A stretch of 64,000 nucleotides of DNA from Patiriisocius marinus (GTDB lineage Bacteria; Bacteroidota; Bacteroidia; Flavobacteriales; Flavobacteriaceae), in the NCBI RefSeq assembly GCF_008974325.1, contig NZ_BKCG01000003.1, forward strand, positions 248,001 through 312,000, given 5' to 3'. Position numbers and translations under genes: made by a program. Positions 16,873 through 26,942 of this stretch are shown one piece after another. Below the pieces are notes generated by a model that saw only the letters and a list, made by a program, of their open reading frames with translations, was not told the DNA's origin and did not search any database. Each line of letters starts with the position of its first letter. Positions within the stretch are counted from its first letter, which is position 1.

Positions 16873-17871
16873 TTAATTCAACTCTTTCATAATTTCAGCA
16901 AACAGTTCGTAAGAGCGTATTCTATCATTAACATCATAGATATTTGAAACTGCAATAAGTTCGTCTGCATGAGTTTGTTCCAAGAAATCTTTCACCTGTG
17001 TTTTTACGGTTTCTTTACTTCCAATAAATGAATATTTCAGCATTTGATTTACTTGAGGGTGTTTAAGTATCTCTCTATACTCGTCCGTCATAGCTTCTGG
17101 AGGTTTTACATAATCTCGTTTACCTGTAAATATGCCAACAATCATTTTAATTAAAGATGTAGATAAGCGTTCGGCTTCTTTATCTGTATCTGCTATAACA
17201 ATATTTACTCCAGCGATTACATAAGGCTTGTCTAGTTTTTCTGAAGGTTGAAATTCGTCGCGATAAATTGCTATTGCATTATCTAAATGAGTTTTTGCAA
17301 AGTGACTTGCAAAAGCATATGGCAATCCTTTTTTGGCAGCTAAATGTGCGCTATCAGTACTTGATCCTAAAATATAAATTGGCACATTGACACCTTCTGC
17401 TACAGTAGCACGAACATTAGAAACAGCGTTTTCCAATGAGAAATATGTTTCAATTTTTGCAATCTCATTTGGAAATGATTGAGCAGCTTGCATAAAATCT
17501 GATCTAATTGCCTGCGCAGTCTCCCTATCAGTTCCAGGAGCTCTTCCTAACCCTAAATCAATACGATTTGGATAAATAGAAGCAAGTGTTCCAAATTGTT
17601 CTGCAATTATCAATGGAGAATGATTAGGTAACATAATACCTCCTGAACCTACTCGCAATGTTGTTGTTCCTTCTGCGATATAACCTATTAATATTGAAGT
17701 TGCACTACTCCCTATTGTTTTAGAATTATGATGTTCTGCTAACCAATAACGCTTGTAACCAAACGATTCACAGTGTTGAGCTAAGTTAAGGGCATTATTG
17801 AATGTTTGTTTAAGACTTTGACCTTCTGAAACTAACACAAGGTCTAAAATTGCAAATTCAGTATTTTTCAT
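16873..17871 (-). CDS. LLM-class flavin-dependent oxidoreductase
   Basis: 332 residues of the bacterial luciferase-like TIM-barrel family. Signatures: YWLAEHHNSK near residue 42, TTTLRVGSGGIMLPNHSPL, and IDLGLGRAPGTDRET. This pattern is typical of the MsnO8-like subgroup. It likely uses reduced flavin on an unknown substrate. It is monocistronic in appearance. Confidence 0.88.
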   Translation of the reverse strand: MKNTEFAILDLVLVSEGQSLKQTFNNALNLAQHCESFGYKRYWLAEHHNSKTIGSSATSILIGYIAEGTTTLRVGSGGIMLPNHSPLIIAEQFGTLASIYPNRIDLGLGRAPGTDRETAQAIRSDFMQAAQSFPNEIAKIETYFSLENAVSNVRATVAEGVNVPIYILGSSTDSAHLAAKKGLPYAFASHFAKTHLDNAIAIYRDEFQPSEKLDKPYVIAGVNIVIADTDKEAERLSTSLIKMIVGIFTGKRDYVKPPEAMTDEYREILKHPQVNQMLKYSFIGSKETVKTQVKDFLEQTHADELIAVSNIYDVNDRIRSYELFAEIMKELN

Positions 17872-18085
17872 TACTTTATAATTTATCCATTTTTTTCTGA
17901 AATTTTACTTACAATAGTAAGCAATCAAGTTTTTAAACATTGGATATTATAAAGGTAGTGTTTATAGAAATTAGCTGCTTATTAGTGTAGAATTTTTAAC
18001 ACAGGAATGTACATAAATTAACACTTCATTACTATTTTCAATGAAATATAACATTAATTAAGTTTGTTATATTTCAGAAGAAATT

Positions 18086-18655
18086 TTATTCTTTCCAACC
18101 CCAAGGAGCTTCTGGTTTTTCAATAGTTTTAGTTAAATCCATCACTACTTTGAAAATACGCTCTGTCCCTATTCTTTTTAAATTATATGTAAATATTTTA
18201 TCGTCAATTGTAATCCACCAAACATTAGTTGCAGCGGCTGGAATCATTTTTTGAGTTTGCGTGTCAGCTGGGAAAAATTGAAGATCTGCTTTCCCAACAT
18301 TACTTGCTGTTCCTCCATAAAAATTAATTTCATCCTCTGTACCATCTTCGTGACGGTGATCGTGCTTTAAAGTTATAATATCATTCATTTTGGTCAAAAT
18401 CCAAGTTCGCGATTTGTCATCGCCAACGTAAAAAGGAATTCGAATTTCATTATCACTACACGCTCTAAAGTGCATTACAAGTTTTTTACCCCCAAAATCT
18501 TTATCTTCTTCAGGCAGAGCTAAACTACCTTCGTAGGCATTACCGCAATGCGATTTCAATGTGTCCCAAAAGGTTTGAGATGGTGCAATTTCTTGCGAAA
18601 TTGAAGGAAAACTTATAGCTAAAGCTAATAGGAAAATGATTTTTCTGATATTCAT
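18086..18655 (-). CDS. Secreted protein of unknown function
   Basis: 189 residues from MNIRKIIFLLALAISFPSISQ, a clear signal peptide. A longer frame to 18679 starts with TTG inside the promoter (-7 box TATATTTG at 18684-18677), so the ATG at 18655 is preferred. The mature protein has a Cys pair (SHCGNAY, FRACSDN), an HDHRHEDGTEDE segment that could bind metal, and a C-terminal EAPWGWKE. I do not recognise the family. It looks like a small soluble periplasmic protein. Confidence 0.75.
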   Translation of the reverse strand: MNIRKIIFLLALAISFPSISQEIAPSQTFWDTLKSHCGNAYEGSLALPEEDKDFGGKKLVMHFRACSDNEIRIPFYVGDDKSRTWILTKMNDIITLKHDHRHEDGTEDEINFYGGTASNVGKADLQFFPADTQTQKMIPAAATNVWWITIDDKIFTYNLKRIGTERIFKVVMDLTKTIEKPEAPWGWKE

Positions 18656-18676
18656 AATTGCGATATTAAAGCTTCT

Positions 18677-18684
18677 CAAATATA
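18677..18684 (-). promoter_or_regulatory. -7 box of the secreted-protein gene
   Basis: TATATTTG on the minus strand, 21 bases upstream of the ATG at 18655. It overlaps and so rules out the longer TTG start. Confidence 0.65.
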
Positions 18685-18727
18685 TTGAATTAACTATGGA
18701 AATTAGCTATAAACCTTAATTGTTAGC

Positions 18728-18763
18728 ATAAAAAACGAGCACCTATAATAATAGTTACTCGTT
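18728..18763 (-). terminator. Terminator after the LysM gene
   Basis: On the minus strand AACGAG ... CTCGTT encloses a further CTAT / ATAG helix. It is followed by a run of six T residues, 31 bases after the LysM stop codon. Confidence 0.7.
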
Positions 18764-18794
18764 AAAATATAATATAAAATTGAACCCTGATGTA

Positions 18795-19334
18795 TTAGTT
18801 CACTTTTAAAGTTTGACCTATAGAAAGCATTGATGTTGTTAAGTTATTCTTACTTTTTAAATCACTTACAGAAATATTGAATTTTCTAGAAATAGAATAT
18901 AACGTTTCTCCTTTCTTTACAATGTAATCACTCGTAGGTGAAGTAGCTGCTGTTGTTCCTTTTTTAACAATTATTTCTTGACCAATACTCAAAGCATTAA
19001 TAGCTGCAGATGAGTTTAACTCTTTTAATGTGGCAAGTGAAATTCCGTATTTTTTAGAAATAGAATACAATGTTTCTCCTTTTGCAACTTTATGTGACGT
19101 CGCATTTAGATTTCCACTAGATGTTTGAACTGATGCCTTTGTAGCCTTCATTGAAGTGTTTAAACTATGCGAACTTCCATTAGGTATTTCTGATACGATT
19201 TCACCGGTTTGTACATTAATAAATGCTGGCTTACTATCTAAAATAACTTGTTCAAACTTGGGTGATGTATTATTATCTTGTGCTAAAACACTAAATGAAC
19301 AACATATAATGAATAAACTAATTCGACTTTTCAT
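18795..19334 (-). CDS. Secreted protein with two LysM domains
   Basis: 179 residues from MKSRISLFIICCSFSVLAQ (signal peptide). A TTG start 21 bases upstream is possible but less likely. Two LysM repeats bind peptidoglycan-type glycans: HKVAKGETLYSISKKYGISLATLKELN and, at the C-terminus, DYIVKKGETLYSISRKFNISVSDLK. A Ser/Thr-rich linker precedes them. There is no catalytic domain, so it probably serves as a wall-binding adaptor. Confidence 0.88.
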   Translation of the reverse strand: MKSRISLFIICCSFSVLAQDNNTSPKFEQVILDSKPAFINVQTGEIVSEIPNGSSHSLNTSMKATKASVQTSSGNLNATSHKVAKGETLYSISKKYGISLATLKELNSSAAINALSIGQEIIVKKGTTAATSPTSDYIVKKGETLYSISRKFNISVSDLKSKNNLTTSMLSIGQTLKVN

Positions 19335-19487
19335 ATGGTAAATTTTAAAATGCAATTATATTAAATAAAGGTGTAATTAATGTGTTTGAAAATAGTGTTT
19401 TCGATGATAAAACATAAAACCTGACCAATGTCATAATTTTCATTTTTTTATCATTTTTTAAGGTCTTTTGAATTTAAAATTTCAGCA

Positions 19488-19523
19488 TAAAAAAACTCCC
19501 ATCAATACGTTGATGGGAGTTTT
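19488..19523 (-). terminator. Terminator of the first cold-shock gene
   Basis: A perfect 14-bp stem AAAACTCCCATCAA / TTGATGGGAGTTTT with a 4-base loop and a T run on the minus strand, 20 bases after the stop. The other strand also has a short T stretch. Confidence 0.85.
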
Positions 19524-19542
19524 GAGAAACTTGAAGTATATA

Positions 19543-19734
19543 TTAGATAACTTTTACATTTACTGCATTTAATCCTTTGTTACCTTCTTTCAAATCGAAC
19601 TCAACTACATCGCCTTCGCGAATTTCGTCTATCAATCCTGAAATGTGTACAAAGTGGTCTTTTTCAACTCCTTCTTCTGTAATAAATCCAAATCCTTTTG
19701 TGTCGTTGAAAAATTTTACTGTTCCTTTACTCAT
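19543..19734 (-). CDS. Cold-shock protein (CspA family)
   Basis: 63 residues, a single OB-fold cold-shock domain with RNP1 (KGFGFI) and RNP2 (HFVHI). It acts as a single-strand RNA/DNA chaperone. It is nearly identical to the protein at 44695-44886 (about five substitutions). An AT-rich leader of unknown length precedes it. No exact TAnnTTTG box was found there. Confidence 0.93.
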   Translation of the reverse strand: MSKGTVKFFNDTKGFGFITEEGVEKDHFVHISGLIDEIREGDVVEFDLKEGNKGLNAVNVKVI

Positions 19735-19876
19735 AATAGTATTATATTTAATTTTAATAATTACTAAATATCATTCAATTATAGTGCCACGATCTTCAAA
19801 GTCTTATTTATATTGAATATATATTTCATCTTTTTAAAAATAAATTTAACAAGCGTTTAAAAAAATAATATATTTA

Positions 19877-20617
19877 TTGCCCCCGTTAATTTTTAAAATT
19901 ACACCCCTGAATCCATTAAAGTACTTCATTTATTTAAGCAGCGCAGCTGTAATAATTACTAGTTTATTTTTCGATTTAAAGTATCTAAGTATAGTACTCC
20001 CAATATCATTGGTTTTTATTATTGTGCCATATTTATATGAAATTTTCAGTAGAAGGTTAAATATGCCTAATATTTACTTTTTGGTAAGTGTAGTATGTTT
20101 AATGATTGCAGATTATATGATTTATACAGACTTCACAAAGAACTTCTCATATATCTGCATATGCATTTTTTTATATACAATACTTTCCTCTCTCGCATTG
20201 AAAGAGTATGTATTTGAAATAAAAATTAAGTGGAAAAACGCATTATCATACCCTTTTATAATTGCATCGCTATTAATCTGTTACTTGATTTTTTCATTTT
20301 CAAGTCTAATTATAGATGTACTACCAGATTCTAAATTAATTATTTCACTTCCAGTTACTGGATTGATTATCTATTATTTAGTTTCTTATTATTTGTACGT
20401 TTCTGATGCTTATAGGTATGGAATTAAATTATTAGTAGCTATTATAACATGTGTTGCTATTGTTGCTTTAACCTCAATGAACCAATTGTATTTACAATGT
20501 GATAGTTGTACGTTGTTTATAGCACTGGGACATATTTTAGGCATCTATATTTTTATGAGATTCTTGGTTATTCAAGATCCAAAAGATGTTCAAGACGTTA
20601 TAAAACATGATTTGTAA
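19877..20617 (+). CDS. Integral membrane protein (YhhN-like)
   Basis: About 246 residues with roughly eight hydrophobic helices and few charged loops (a pattern like the YhhN/TMEM86 family). The only start I can offer is TTG at 19877, directly after TATATTTA at 19869-19876. The first ATG in frame is more than 60 codons inside, past two helices. So either a TTG start on a near-leaderless transcript or a non-standard start is used. Function unknown. Confidence 0.6.
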   Translation: MPPLIFKITPLNPLKYFIYLSSAAVIITSLFFDLKYLSIVLPISLVFIIVPYLYEIFSRRLNMPNIYFLVSVVCLMIADYMIYTDFTKNFSYICICIFLYTILSSLALKEYVFEIKIKWKNALSYPFIIASLLICYLIFSFSSLIIDVLPDSKLIISLPVTGLIIYYLVSYYLYVSDAYRYGIKLLVAIITCVAIVALTSMNQLYLQCDSCTLFIALGHILGIYIFMRFLVIQDPKDVQDVIKHDL

Positions 20618-20640
20618 AAAAGCATATTCTAATGCTTTTA
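20616..20640. terminator. Small hairpin between convergent genes
   Basis: AAAAGCAT / ATGCTTTT with a 6-base loop, flanked by A and T runs. It sits in the 26-base gap between two convergent genes, so it could act on both strands. The stem is short. Confidence 0.4.
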
Positions 20641-20643
20641 CAG

Positions 20644-22206
20644 CTACCAATCAATTGGAAAATAATCTTTTAAAAATTTACCACTCCAGTGTTTACCTGT
20701 ATTAATTCCATCTATAAGTGGATCCATCACTCTAGCAGCACCATCAACAATATCCAAAGGGGGTTGGAAATCGTGAATTGCCACTTTTTTCTTAGATAAT
20801 TCGGCTGGATCTTCATCTGTAACCCAACCTGTATCTACAGCATTCATATATATACCATACTTAGCAAACGTAGCTGAAGAAGTATGTGTAAGCATATTTA
20901 AGGCTGCTTTAGCCATATTAGTATGAGGATGTCTATCTTCTTTTTTAAATCGATGAAACTTCCCTTCCATTGCCGAAACATTAATAATATGTTTTTTACC
21001 TGTATTTTCTTTCATCATTAAATTTGACAATCGATTACACAATACAAATGGAGCTACAGCATTAACTAGCTGTACTTCTACCATTTCAGTAGTTTCAATT
21101 TCCCCTAATTTTAAGCGCCAGCTATTTGTTTTACGTAAATCGACTTGTTGTAAATCTGCATCGAGTTCTCCTTCTGGAAATACTTCAGAAGCTTGCAATG
21201 AATTATCAAAACTATATGGAATTTGAGATAATTCAGCTGAATTACGCAAACCTATTCCTGGTTCCGGCCCGTGCCAAGTAACAGGTAATACATTGTTTTT
21301 ACTCGTTTTAGAGGTAGAAATACTTAAGTCCGTTAATTCTTTCAAACAACTTATATGATCATTTAATAAAGGTTGTGCTAATTTAGGAAGTTGATCAACG
21401 GGTAATTTTTCATTTTCCATTAGATGAAAATAAAACCCTGAAGGTCTTCTTACTGTTTGCGCTGCATTATTTATTAATATATCTAATCTATCGTATTTCT
21501 GTTCAATGTAATTACAGAAAATTTCTACGCTAGGTATATGTCTTAAATCAAGTCCATGGATATGTAGTCTATCACTCCATTGGTTATAATCATCTTCTTT
21601 AGAAAATCTGATAGCAGAATCTGCTGGAAAACGAGTTGTAGCAACCACAGTAGCTCCAGAGCGTAATAACATTAAGGTAATGTGATATCCTATTTTTAAA
21701 CGAGAACCAGTAATTACAGCAACTTGATCTGTTAAATCTGTAGTTTGAAAACGTTTAGCGTAATTTAAATCACCACAATCAATACACATAGTATCATAAA
21801 AATGATGTAATTTAGTGTACATCGTTTTACACACATAGCAATTTCTTGGAGATTCTAGCTCTAAAGTTTCATTAGGTATTTCAGCTGCTGCCAATAATTT
21901 TGGAGCCACAAATAAAGCAGCTTCGCGAGCAGATCTAATTCCTGTTGTTTTTCTTGCGTGCTTATCTTTGGCAATCATTTTACGTTTTGCCGCTTTTTTA
22001 GCATCTTTCTTTCTACGTTTAAACTCATCTCTGCTAGGACGAGACAACATTCCGGAAGCCTTTAATAATGCGGTTCTTTTTTCTTCTGAAAGTTCAAATA
22101 ATTGATTGGTGTCAACTGCTAAATGTTCTAATACTGAAATACATTTATCCAATTCTTCTGGAGAAATTATACGAGTATTATCTGGCTTATTTTGATCTTC
22201 TAACAT
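20644..22206 (-). CDS. SDR-fold protein with N-terminal zinc ribbon and missing catalytic Tyr
   Basis: 520 residues, about twice a usual SDR. Residues 1-120 are a charged, lysine-rich helical extension. Residues 123-144 form a C-x2-C ... C-x2-C zinc ribbon (CYVC and CIDC). The Rossmann start is [12 protein letters not shown] (163-173), followed by [11 protein letters not shown] large insert (about 260-375) precedes [11 protein letters not shown]. The active site keeps Ser411 and Lys433, but the Tyr of YxxxK is Thr429 (HTNMAKAAL). It probably binds NAD(P), but normal dehydrogenase chemistry is doubtful. It is monocistronic. Confidence 0.8.
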   Translation of the reverse strand: MLEDQNKPDNTRIISPEELDKCISVLEHLAVDTNQLFELSEEKRTALLKASGMLSRPSRDEFKRRKKDAKKAAKRKMIAKDKHARKTTGIRSAREAALFVAPKLLAAAEIPNETLELESPRNCYVCKTMYTKLHHFYDTMCIDCGDLNYAKRFQTTDLTDQVAVITGSRLKIGYHITLMLLRSGATVVATTRFPADSAIRFSKEDDYNQWSDRLHIHGLDLRHIPSVEIFCNYIEQKYDRLDILINNAAQTVRRPSGFYFHLMENEKLPVDQLPKLAQPLLNDHISCLKELTDLSISTSKTSKNNVLPVTWHGPEPGIGLRNSAELSQIPYSFDNSLQASEVFPEGELDADLQQVDLRKTNSWRLKLGEIETTEMVEVQLVNAVAPFVLCNRLSNLMMKENTGKKHIINVSAMEGKFHRFKKEDRHPHTNMAKAALNMLTHTSSATFAKYGIYMNAVDTGWVTDEDPAELSKKKVAIHDFQPPLDIVDGAARVMDPLIDGINTGKHWSGKFLKDYFPIDW

Positions 22207-22343
22207 AGATGTAGCTGCTTCATATCAATTAGGTGAATGATATAAAAAATAGTACGCGAAGATAACTATTGTGAATTAGCAGATTAATGAAATTTAGATA
22301 ATAATATTTAAATTATTGCATCTCAGTAACTAAAAGTAAAATT

Positions 22344-24233
22344 CTATTCTTGTTTAATTGTTTTAGTGCTTTTTAGAGTATTTCTTATATGCTCACTATC
22401 CCAATGATTATCATAATCTACAACACCTCTTTTAAAATCTTGATCCAAAAGTTTTTCTTGTTCTTCCATCTCTTTCCTTGCCTTAAAAATATAATTATCG
22501 TCTCTTTTAGATTCTTTAGCCAGTCGTCTAAGGCTGGTTTCATCATATTTTATAAAATTCTGAACTTGTCTATTCAAAGTATATTTTCTGAAACCCATTT
22601 TACTCAATACATCTTTCGCTAAACTAAGAGATGTATCTAAAGATTCGCGATAAATATTATCAATCCCAAGGTTTAATAAATCATATGCTTCATATCTATT
22701 TTTAGCACGAATCATCAATTCCACGTGAGGGTATTTCTCTTTTACTAGTTTACTAATTTCCTTAGTAACACTAGGGTTGTCTATAGCACAGATTAATATT
22801 TTAGCTTCGGAAATGCCCGCCGATTCTAACAAGTCAACTCTCGTTGCATCTCCATAGTATACCTCAAAGCCCATTTTCCGAAGAAAATCTACACGATTTG
22901 AATCTTGATCTAATATGGTTGCCTCTATTCCATGAGATCGCAAGAAACGACCTACAGTACTTCCAAAATGCCCAAAACCAACAAGGATTATTTTTTGTGA
23001 TTTAGCAATATGATCCATCGGTCTTTTAACCGATTCTTTGGTTCCTATTTTTGGCAATATTAAACGCTCATTTATGATACTTATAATTGGAGTAATTGAC
23101 ATCGTTAAAGCTGTTATTACAAGCATTATGTCCATATCATCTTGCGCTAACAAATTTAGCTGAAATGCGAAAGACAGTAATACAAAAGCAAATTCTCCTA
23201 TTTGAGCAAGACTAAAAGTTAGTAGTAATTTCTGGTCTAATTTTAATTTGAATATTCTACCAGTTATGTACAATACAATGGCTTTTAATGCTATAATTGC
23301 TATTAGTAATCCACCCACGGTGAACGGACTTTTCGCAATAACTATAAAATTAATAGAGGCACCAACTGCCATAAAAAATAAACCTAACAGTAAGTTTTTA
23401 AAAGGTTCTAGTGTACTTTCGAGTTCGTGTTTAAATTCACTATTTGATAAAACAACCCCACCTAAAAAAGCACCAAGTGCTGGGCTAAGCCCAACATATT
23501 CCATTAAAAATGAAATAGAAAAAACTATTAAAAATGCCGCTGCAATTAGCATCTCACGAACACCTATTTTAGCTACTTTTCTCAACATAGGCACAATAAA
23601 ATATTTACCTGCCACAATAATCATTACTACTGACAATAGAATAGCAAGTGTTTGATAGATCATTGGTAATCCATCTAATAAATTTGTGTGTGTTTCTACG
23701 GATGTTACACTTTCTGAAGTAGAAAGTAATGGTAATGCACCTAACATAAAAATCACAATAATATCCTGAAATAATAATATTGAAAATGACGAATTACCAA
23801 AGGTGGTTTCCATCAATCCTTTCTCCTTAATAGTTTGCAAAGCAATTGCGGTTGAAGATAACGCTACTGCCATTGAGATTACTAAAGAGACTTTCCATTC
23901 AAAACCTAATATAATAAATAATATATACGAAAGTAACATAGTCCCTCCTACCTGGATTCCTCCCATCCCTACAATGGTTTTCCGCATATTCCAAAAGTTC
24001 TTTGGTTCAATTTCTAAACCAATTAAGAACAACATTACTACAACTCCGTATTCAGCAAAGTGCATAATATCTTGACCTTCCTGTCCTATAAAACCTAGTA
24101 CATAAGGGCCAATCAAAACACCTGCTAACAAATAACCAATAACCGAACTTAATCCCAAACGTTTAGCAATTGAAACACAAATAATGGCTCCAGCTAAAAA
24201 GATAATTGCTTCAAAAAGTAAACTACCTGTCAT
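22344..24233 (-). CDS. Kef-type K+/H+ antiporter with RCK domain
   Basis: 629 residues. An N-terminal CPA2 exchanger of about 12-13 helices (residues 5-395; IGYLLAGVLIGPYVLG, GLSPALGAFLGGVVLSNS) is followed by a cytosolic TrkA-N/RCK domain from about 405 (IILVGFGHFGSTVG). Kef systems release K+ under electrophile stress, gated by glutathione adducts in enterics. A quinone-reductase-like partner gene lies one base upstream, as in kefB/kefG and kefC/kefF pairs. Confidence 0.9.
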   Translation of the reverse strand: MTGSLLFEAIIFLAGAIICVSIAKRLGLSSVIGYLLAGVLIGPYVLGFIGQEGQDIMHFAEYGVVVMLFLIGLEIEPKNFWNMRKTIVGMGGIQVGGTMLLSYILFIILGFEWKVSLVISMAVALSSTAIALQTIKEKGLMETTFGNSSFSILLFQDIIVIFMLGALPLLSTSESVTSVETHTNLLDGLPMIYQTLAILLSVVMIIVAGKYFIVPMLRKVAKIGVREMLIAAAFLIVFSISFLMEYVGLSPALGAFLGGVVLSNSEFKHELESTLEPFKNLLLGLFFMAVGASINFIVIAKSPFTVGGLLIAIIALKAIVLYITGRIFKLKLDQKLLLTFSLAQIGEFAFVLLSFAFQLNLLAQDDMDIMLVITALTMSITPIISIINERLILPKIGTKESVKRPMDHIAKSQKIILVGFGHFGSTVGRFLRSHGIEATILDQDSNRVDFLRKMGFEVYYGDATRVDLLESAGISEAKILICAIDNPSVTKEISKLVKEKYPHVELMIRAKNRYEAYDLLNLGIDNIYRESLDTSLSLAKDVLSKMGFRKYTLNRQVQNFIKYDETSLRRLAKESKRDDNYIFKARKEMEEQEKLLDQDFKRGVVDYDNHWDSEHIRNTLKSTKTIKQE

Positions 24234-24234
24234 A

Positions 24235-24831
24235 TTAGTCTTGTTTTAGTTGTGGGATATTGTTTGAAAAAAAACAACCTTCTGCTGCAGCAATTTTCAA
24301 ATCTTTCTGAAATAGGTCAATTAATTTTGCATACTCTTTACCGTGCTGTGTTAATTGTTTATCTGTTAATGTGTAGGTTCCCATCACTGCATATGGAGGG
24401 AAATAATCCATTCCACATAAATTAGCAGTTTGTTCAAAAGGTCTTAGAAATTGATTTACCGTAAAACTGTTTGTACCTTCAGTACAATATAAGTCCTTAG
24501 AGCCTCCTGTTGTTATTACATTTATGCAAGCTTTAGAAGTAAGGGCTTTGCCGCTTGGACCATAAGCCCAATTAAACTCCAGCACCATATCTATCCATTG
24601 TTTCATTAATGGCGGGCAACTATACCAATAAAAAGGATGATGCCAAACAATAACATCGTGATGATTTAACAACTCTTGCTCTTTTTCAACATCAATATGA
24701 AAGTCTGGATAACGCTCGTACAAATCGTGAAATGTAACTCCCGCAATATCCTTAATATGTTTTATTAAGGTCAAGTTAGCCCTTGACTTTTCAAATGTTG
24801 GGTGAGCAAATAGAATCAATACTTTTTTCAT
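24235..24831 (-). CDS. NAD(P)H quinone oxidoreductase-like Kef ancillary protein
   Basis: 198-residue flavodoxin-like protein (ILFAHPTFEKSRANLTLIKHI; VWHHPFYWYSCPPLMKQWIDMVLEFNWAYG), the pattern of KefF/KefG/MdaB proteins. It lies one base upstream of the Kef antiporter gene and is surely co-transcribed. It probably activates the antiporter and may reduce quinones. A free-standing quinone reductase role is the alternative. Confidence 0.88.
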   Translation of the reverse strand: MKKVLILFAHPTFEKSRANLTLIKHIKDIAGVTFHDLYERYPDFHIDVEKEQELLNHHDVIVWHHPFYWYSCPPLMKQWIDMVLEFNWAYGPSGKALTSKACINVITTGGSKDLYCTEGTNSFTVNQFLRPFEQTANLCGMDYFPPYAVMGTYTLTDKQLTQHGKEYAKLIDLFQKDLKIAAAEGCFFSNNIPQLKQD

Positions 24832-24919
24832 AGAACGTTACTATTAGCAATTTTTAATAAATGATAAATTAATTTCAATAAGAGTTAACGACAAAACACT
24901 TAAAATTAATTCCTAAAGT

Positions 24920-25543
24920 TTATTTAGATATTAAATCGAATGAAATTTTAATTCCTTGAATAATCATACCTGTCCCGATTATAGCTATTATCAAACCCAT
25001 AATTTTTCCAATAACAGAAATGACATTATTACCAACAATCTTAACAATTAAATCACTTAATTTAAATGTAAAATAGGTCAATAAACTCATTGAACCAAAA
25101 ATAGCAATTACCAAAAACATTTGTAGCGGCGCAGCATTAGAAACAAAATTCATAGCTGTCACTATAGTTCCTGGTCCTGCAAGTATAGGAATTGCTAATG
25201 GAGAAACTGCAATATTCTCATCAATATTCACATTGTCAATACTTTTCATATTTGATTGTTTTGACTGTAGCATTTCAAAACCAATAAAAAATATTAAAAT
25301 CCCTCCTGTAATTTTAAATGCAGGAATGCTAATATTAAACAATTCAAAAATATATTTACCTAAAAGAATAAATACAGTTACAATGATGAAAGCTATTAAA
25401 TTAGCTCTTTTATTTATGTCCTGTTTTGTTTTTTTGTCTGCTCCTTGTGTTAAAGACAAGAAAACTGTCATATTTGATATAGGGTTTGTTATCGCAAAAA
25501 AACCAGTAAAAACAGTAATTGAAAAGGTAATTAAGTTGTCCAT
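24920..25543 (-). CDS. MarC-family integral membrane protein
   Basis: 207 residues with six predicted helices. Family segments are NPISNMTVFLSLTQG and SPLAIPILAGPGTIVTAM. MarC proteins (UPF0056) have no established transport substrate. It lies on the same strand as the Kef pair but 88 bases away, possibly with its own promoter. Confidence 0.88.
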   Translation of the reverse strand: MDNLITFSITVFTGFFAITNPISNMTVFLSLTQGADKKTKQDINKRANLIAFIIVTVFILLGKYIFELFNISIPAFKITGGILIFFIGFEMLQSKQSNMKSIDNVNIDENIAVSPLAIPILAGPGTIVTAMNFVSNAAPLQMFLVIAIFGSMSLLTYFTFKLSDLIVKIVGNNVISVIGKIMGLIIAIIGTGMIIQGIKISFDLISK

Positions 25544-25737
25544 TAATTGTGAAAATTATAATCCAGAAAGAACTTAATTTCATTTTGTAACTCCAAACCA
25601 ATTATGATTAATTTGGGAATTTACTATTGATTTATTTTAAATATTATACTACAATAAAGTCTTTTTGAAGCAAAAACAAAATGTGAAACACTCACTATAT
25701 TAGCAAGAAGAGAAATTTGAAAAATGATTTAATCAAT

Positions 25738-26853
25738 TTATTTTTCTAGTTCAAACAAAATAATTTGATTGAGTTGAGGGCCATAAAGGCTAAAGTTATT
25801 GTCAGCTATAACTATTAATGAACGATTTCCATTATTAAAATCTGGACCAAAAGTTAGTCCTTCAATATTATCTACAATAGCATTGGTAAGGTCTTTTCTT
25901 ATAGTTTCAAAATTAAACAATAGCTTTTTAGTTACTTTGGTATAATTAGCGCCTAGTAAACTTTTGAGACTACTTACATCAGTAGCCTTACTAGCGTCTA
26001 CATCATATATTTTAACTGTATTGCCTCCATCTTCATAACCCATAGAATAAGAACGTTCTAAAACAAAAAATCTATTTATATCGTATTCTATTAAACCCAC
26101 AATACCATTTACTTCAAAAGTAGCTCCGTTAATTGCTGGACGTTCCACTTTGTTTAATTCATAAACAATTTCTTTTTCAAAACGCCCTGTTTTTTTATTT
26201 ACAAAAGCAATCCTTACTGGAGAATTTGTTTCCGCTAAAGTAGGTTCAACTCCATCCTCTATTAGAGGTAATTCCATTGCTACCCAGTAACCTTTTTCGT
26301 CTTGACTAAGCGTTAAACTCTCAAACACACCATTATTGCGAGGTCCTGAATTAGAATTCGTATTAGGCAAATAACGATTTGCTAATATCATTTCTTTTAA
26401 AAATCTTCCATTTGTATCAGCAATACGTATAAAAGGTTTCAAACCGTTATTTATGTTACCTTCACTAGTCCAGATTATTGTCTCATTATCATATCTAATA
26501 GATTCCGGATCCACAATTCCATTAGTGAAAAGCTTACCATCTACATCTTCAAATTTTACAACAGAATTTATTTCAACTGATTTAAACCCATCTAAATCGT
26601 AGGATATAGAAGCATTATAAAATCTTGGTGAGTCACTATCATCACTAATAACATACCAATTTCCGTTTGCATAATCAATACCTGATAAACCTCCTACTCA
26701 AGTTTCTTCAAATATTAAATCGTCAGGTATTACATATTCATCAATAAAACGCAATTTAGTAGTAGACTCCGTTGTTTTTAAGTTATTATTAGCGCACGAA
26801 AACACAGACAGTACTACTGTAATCACTAATAACGTTTTAAATACTTTATTCAT
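25738..26853 (-). pseudogene. Phytase-like (esterase-like) lipoprotein, broken by one in-frame TGA
   Basis: The reading frame runs from ATG at 26853 (lipoprotein signal MNKVFKTLLVITVVLSVFSC) to the stop at 25738, interrupted only by TGA at codon 52 (26700-26698). After it the frame continues with VGGLSGIDYANGNWYVISDD, then DPESIRYDNETIIWTSEG and GLTFGPDFNNGNRSLIVIADNNF, the signatures of the phytase-like family of Bacteroidota. The rest, about 320 codons, is undisturbed, so the lesion is either recent or a sequencing error. Translation could restart only at GTG 26514, which would lose the signal peptide. Confidence 0.8.
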
Positions 26854-26942
26854 TTTATTGTTTTAATAGCCCAAATACACACCCACAAAAATACTCTTAA
26901 TTCTATGGCTGTTTTAAACCAAAAATGAAAATAATATAAAAT

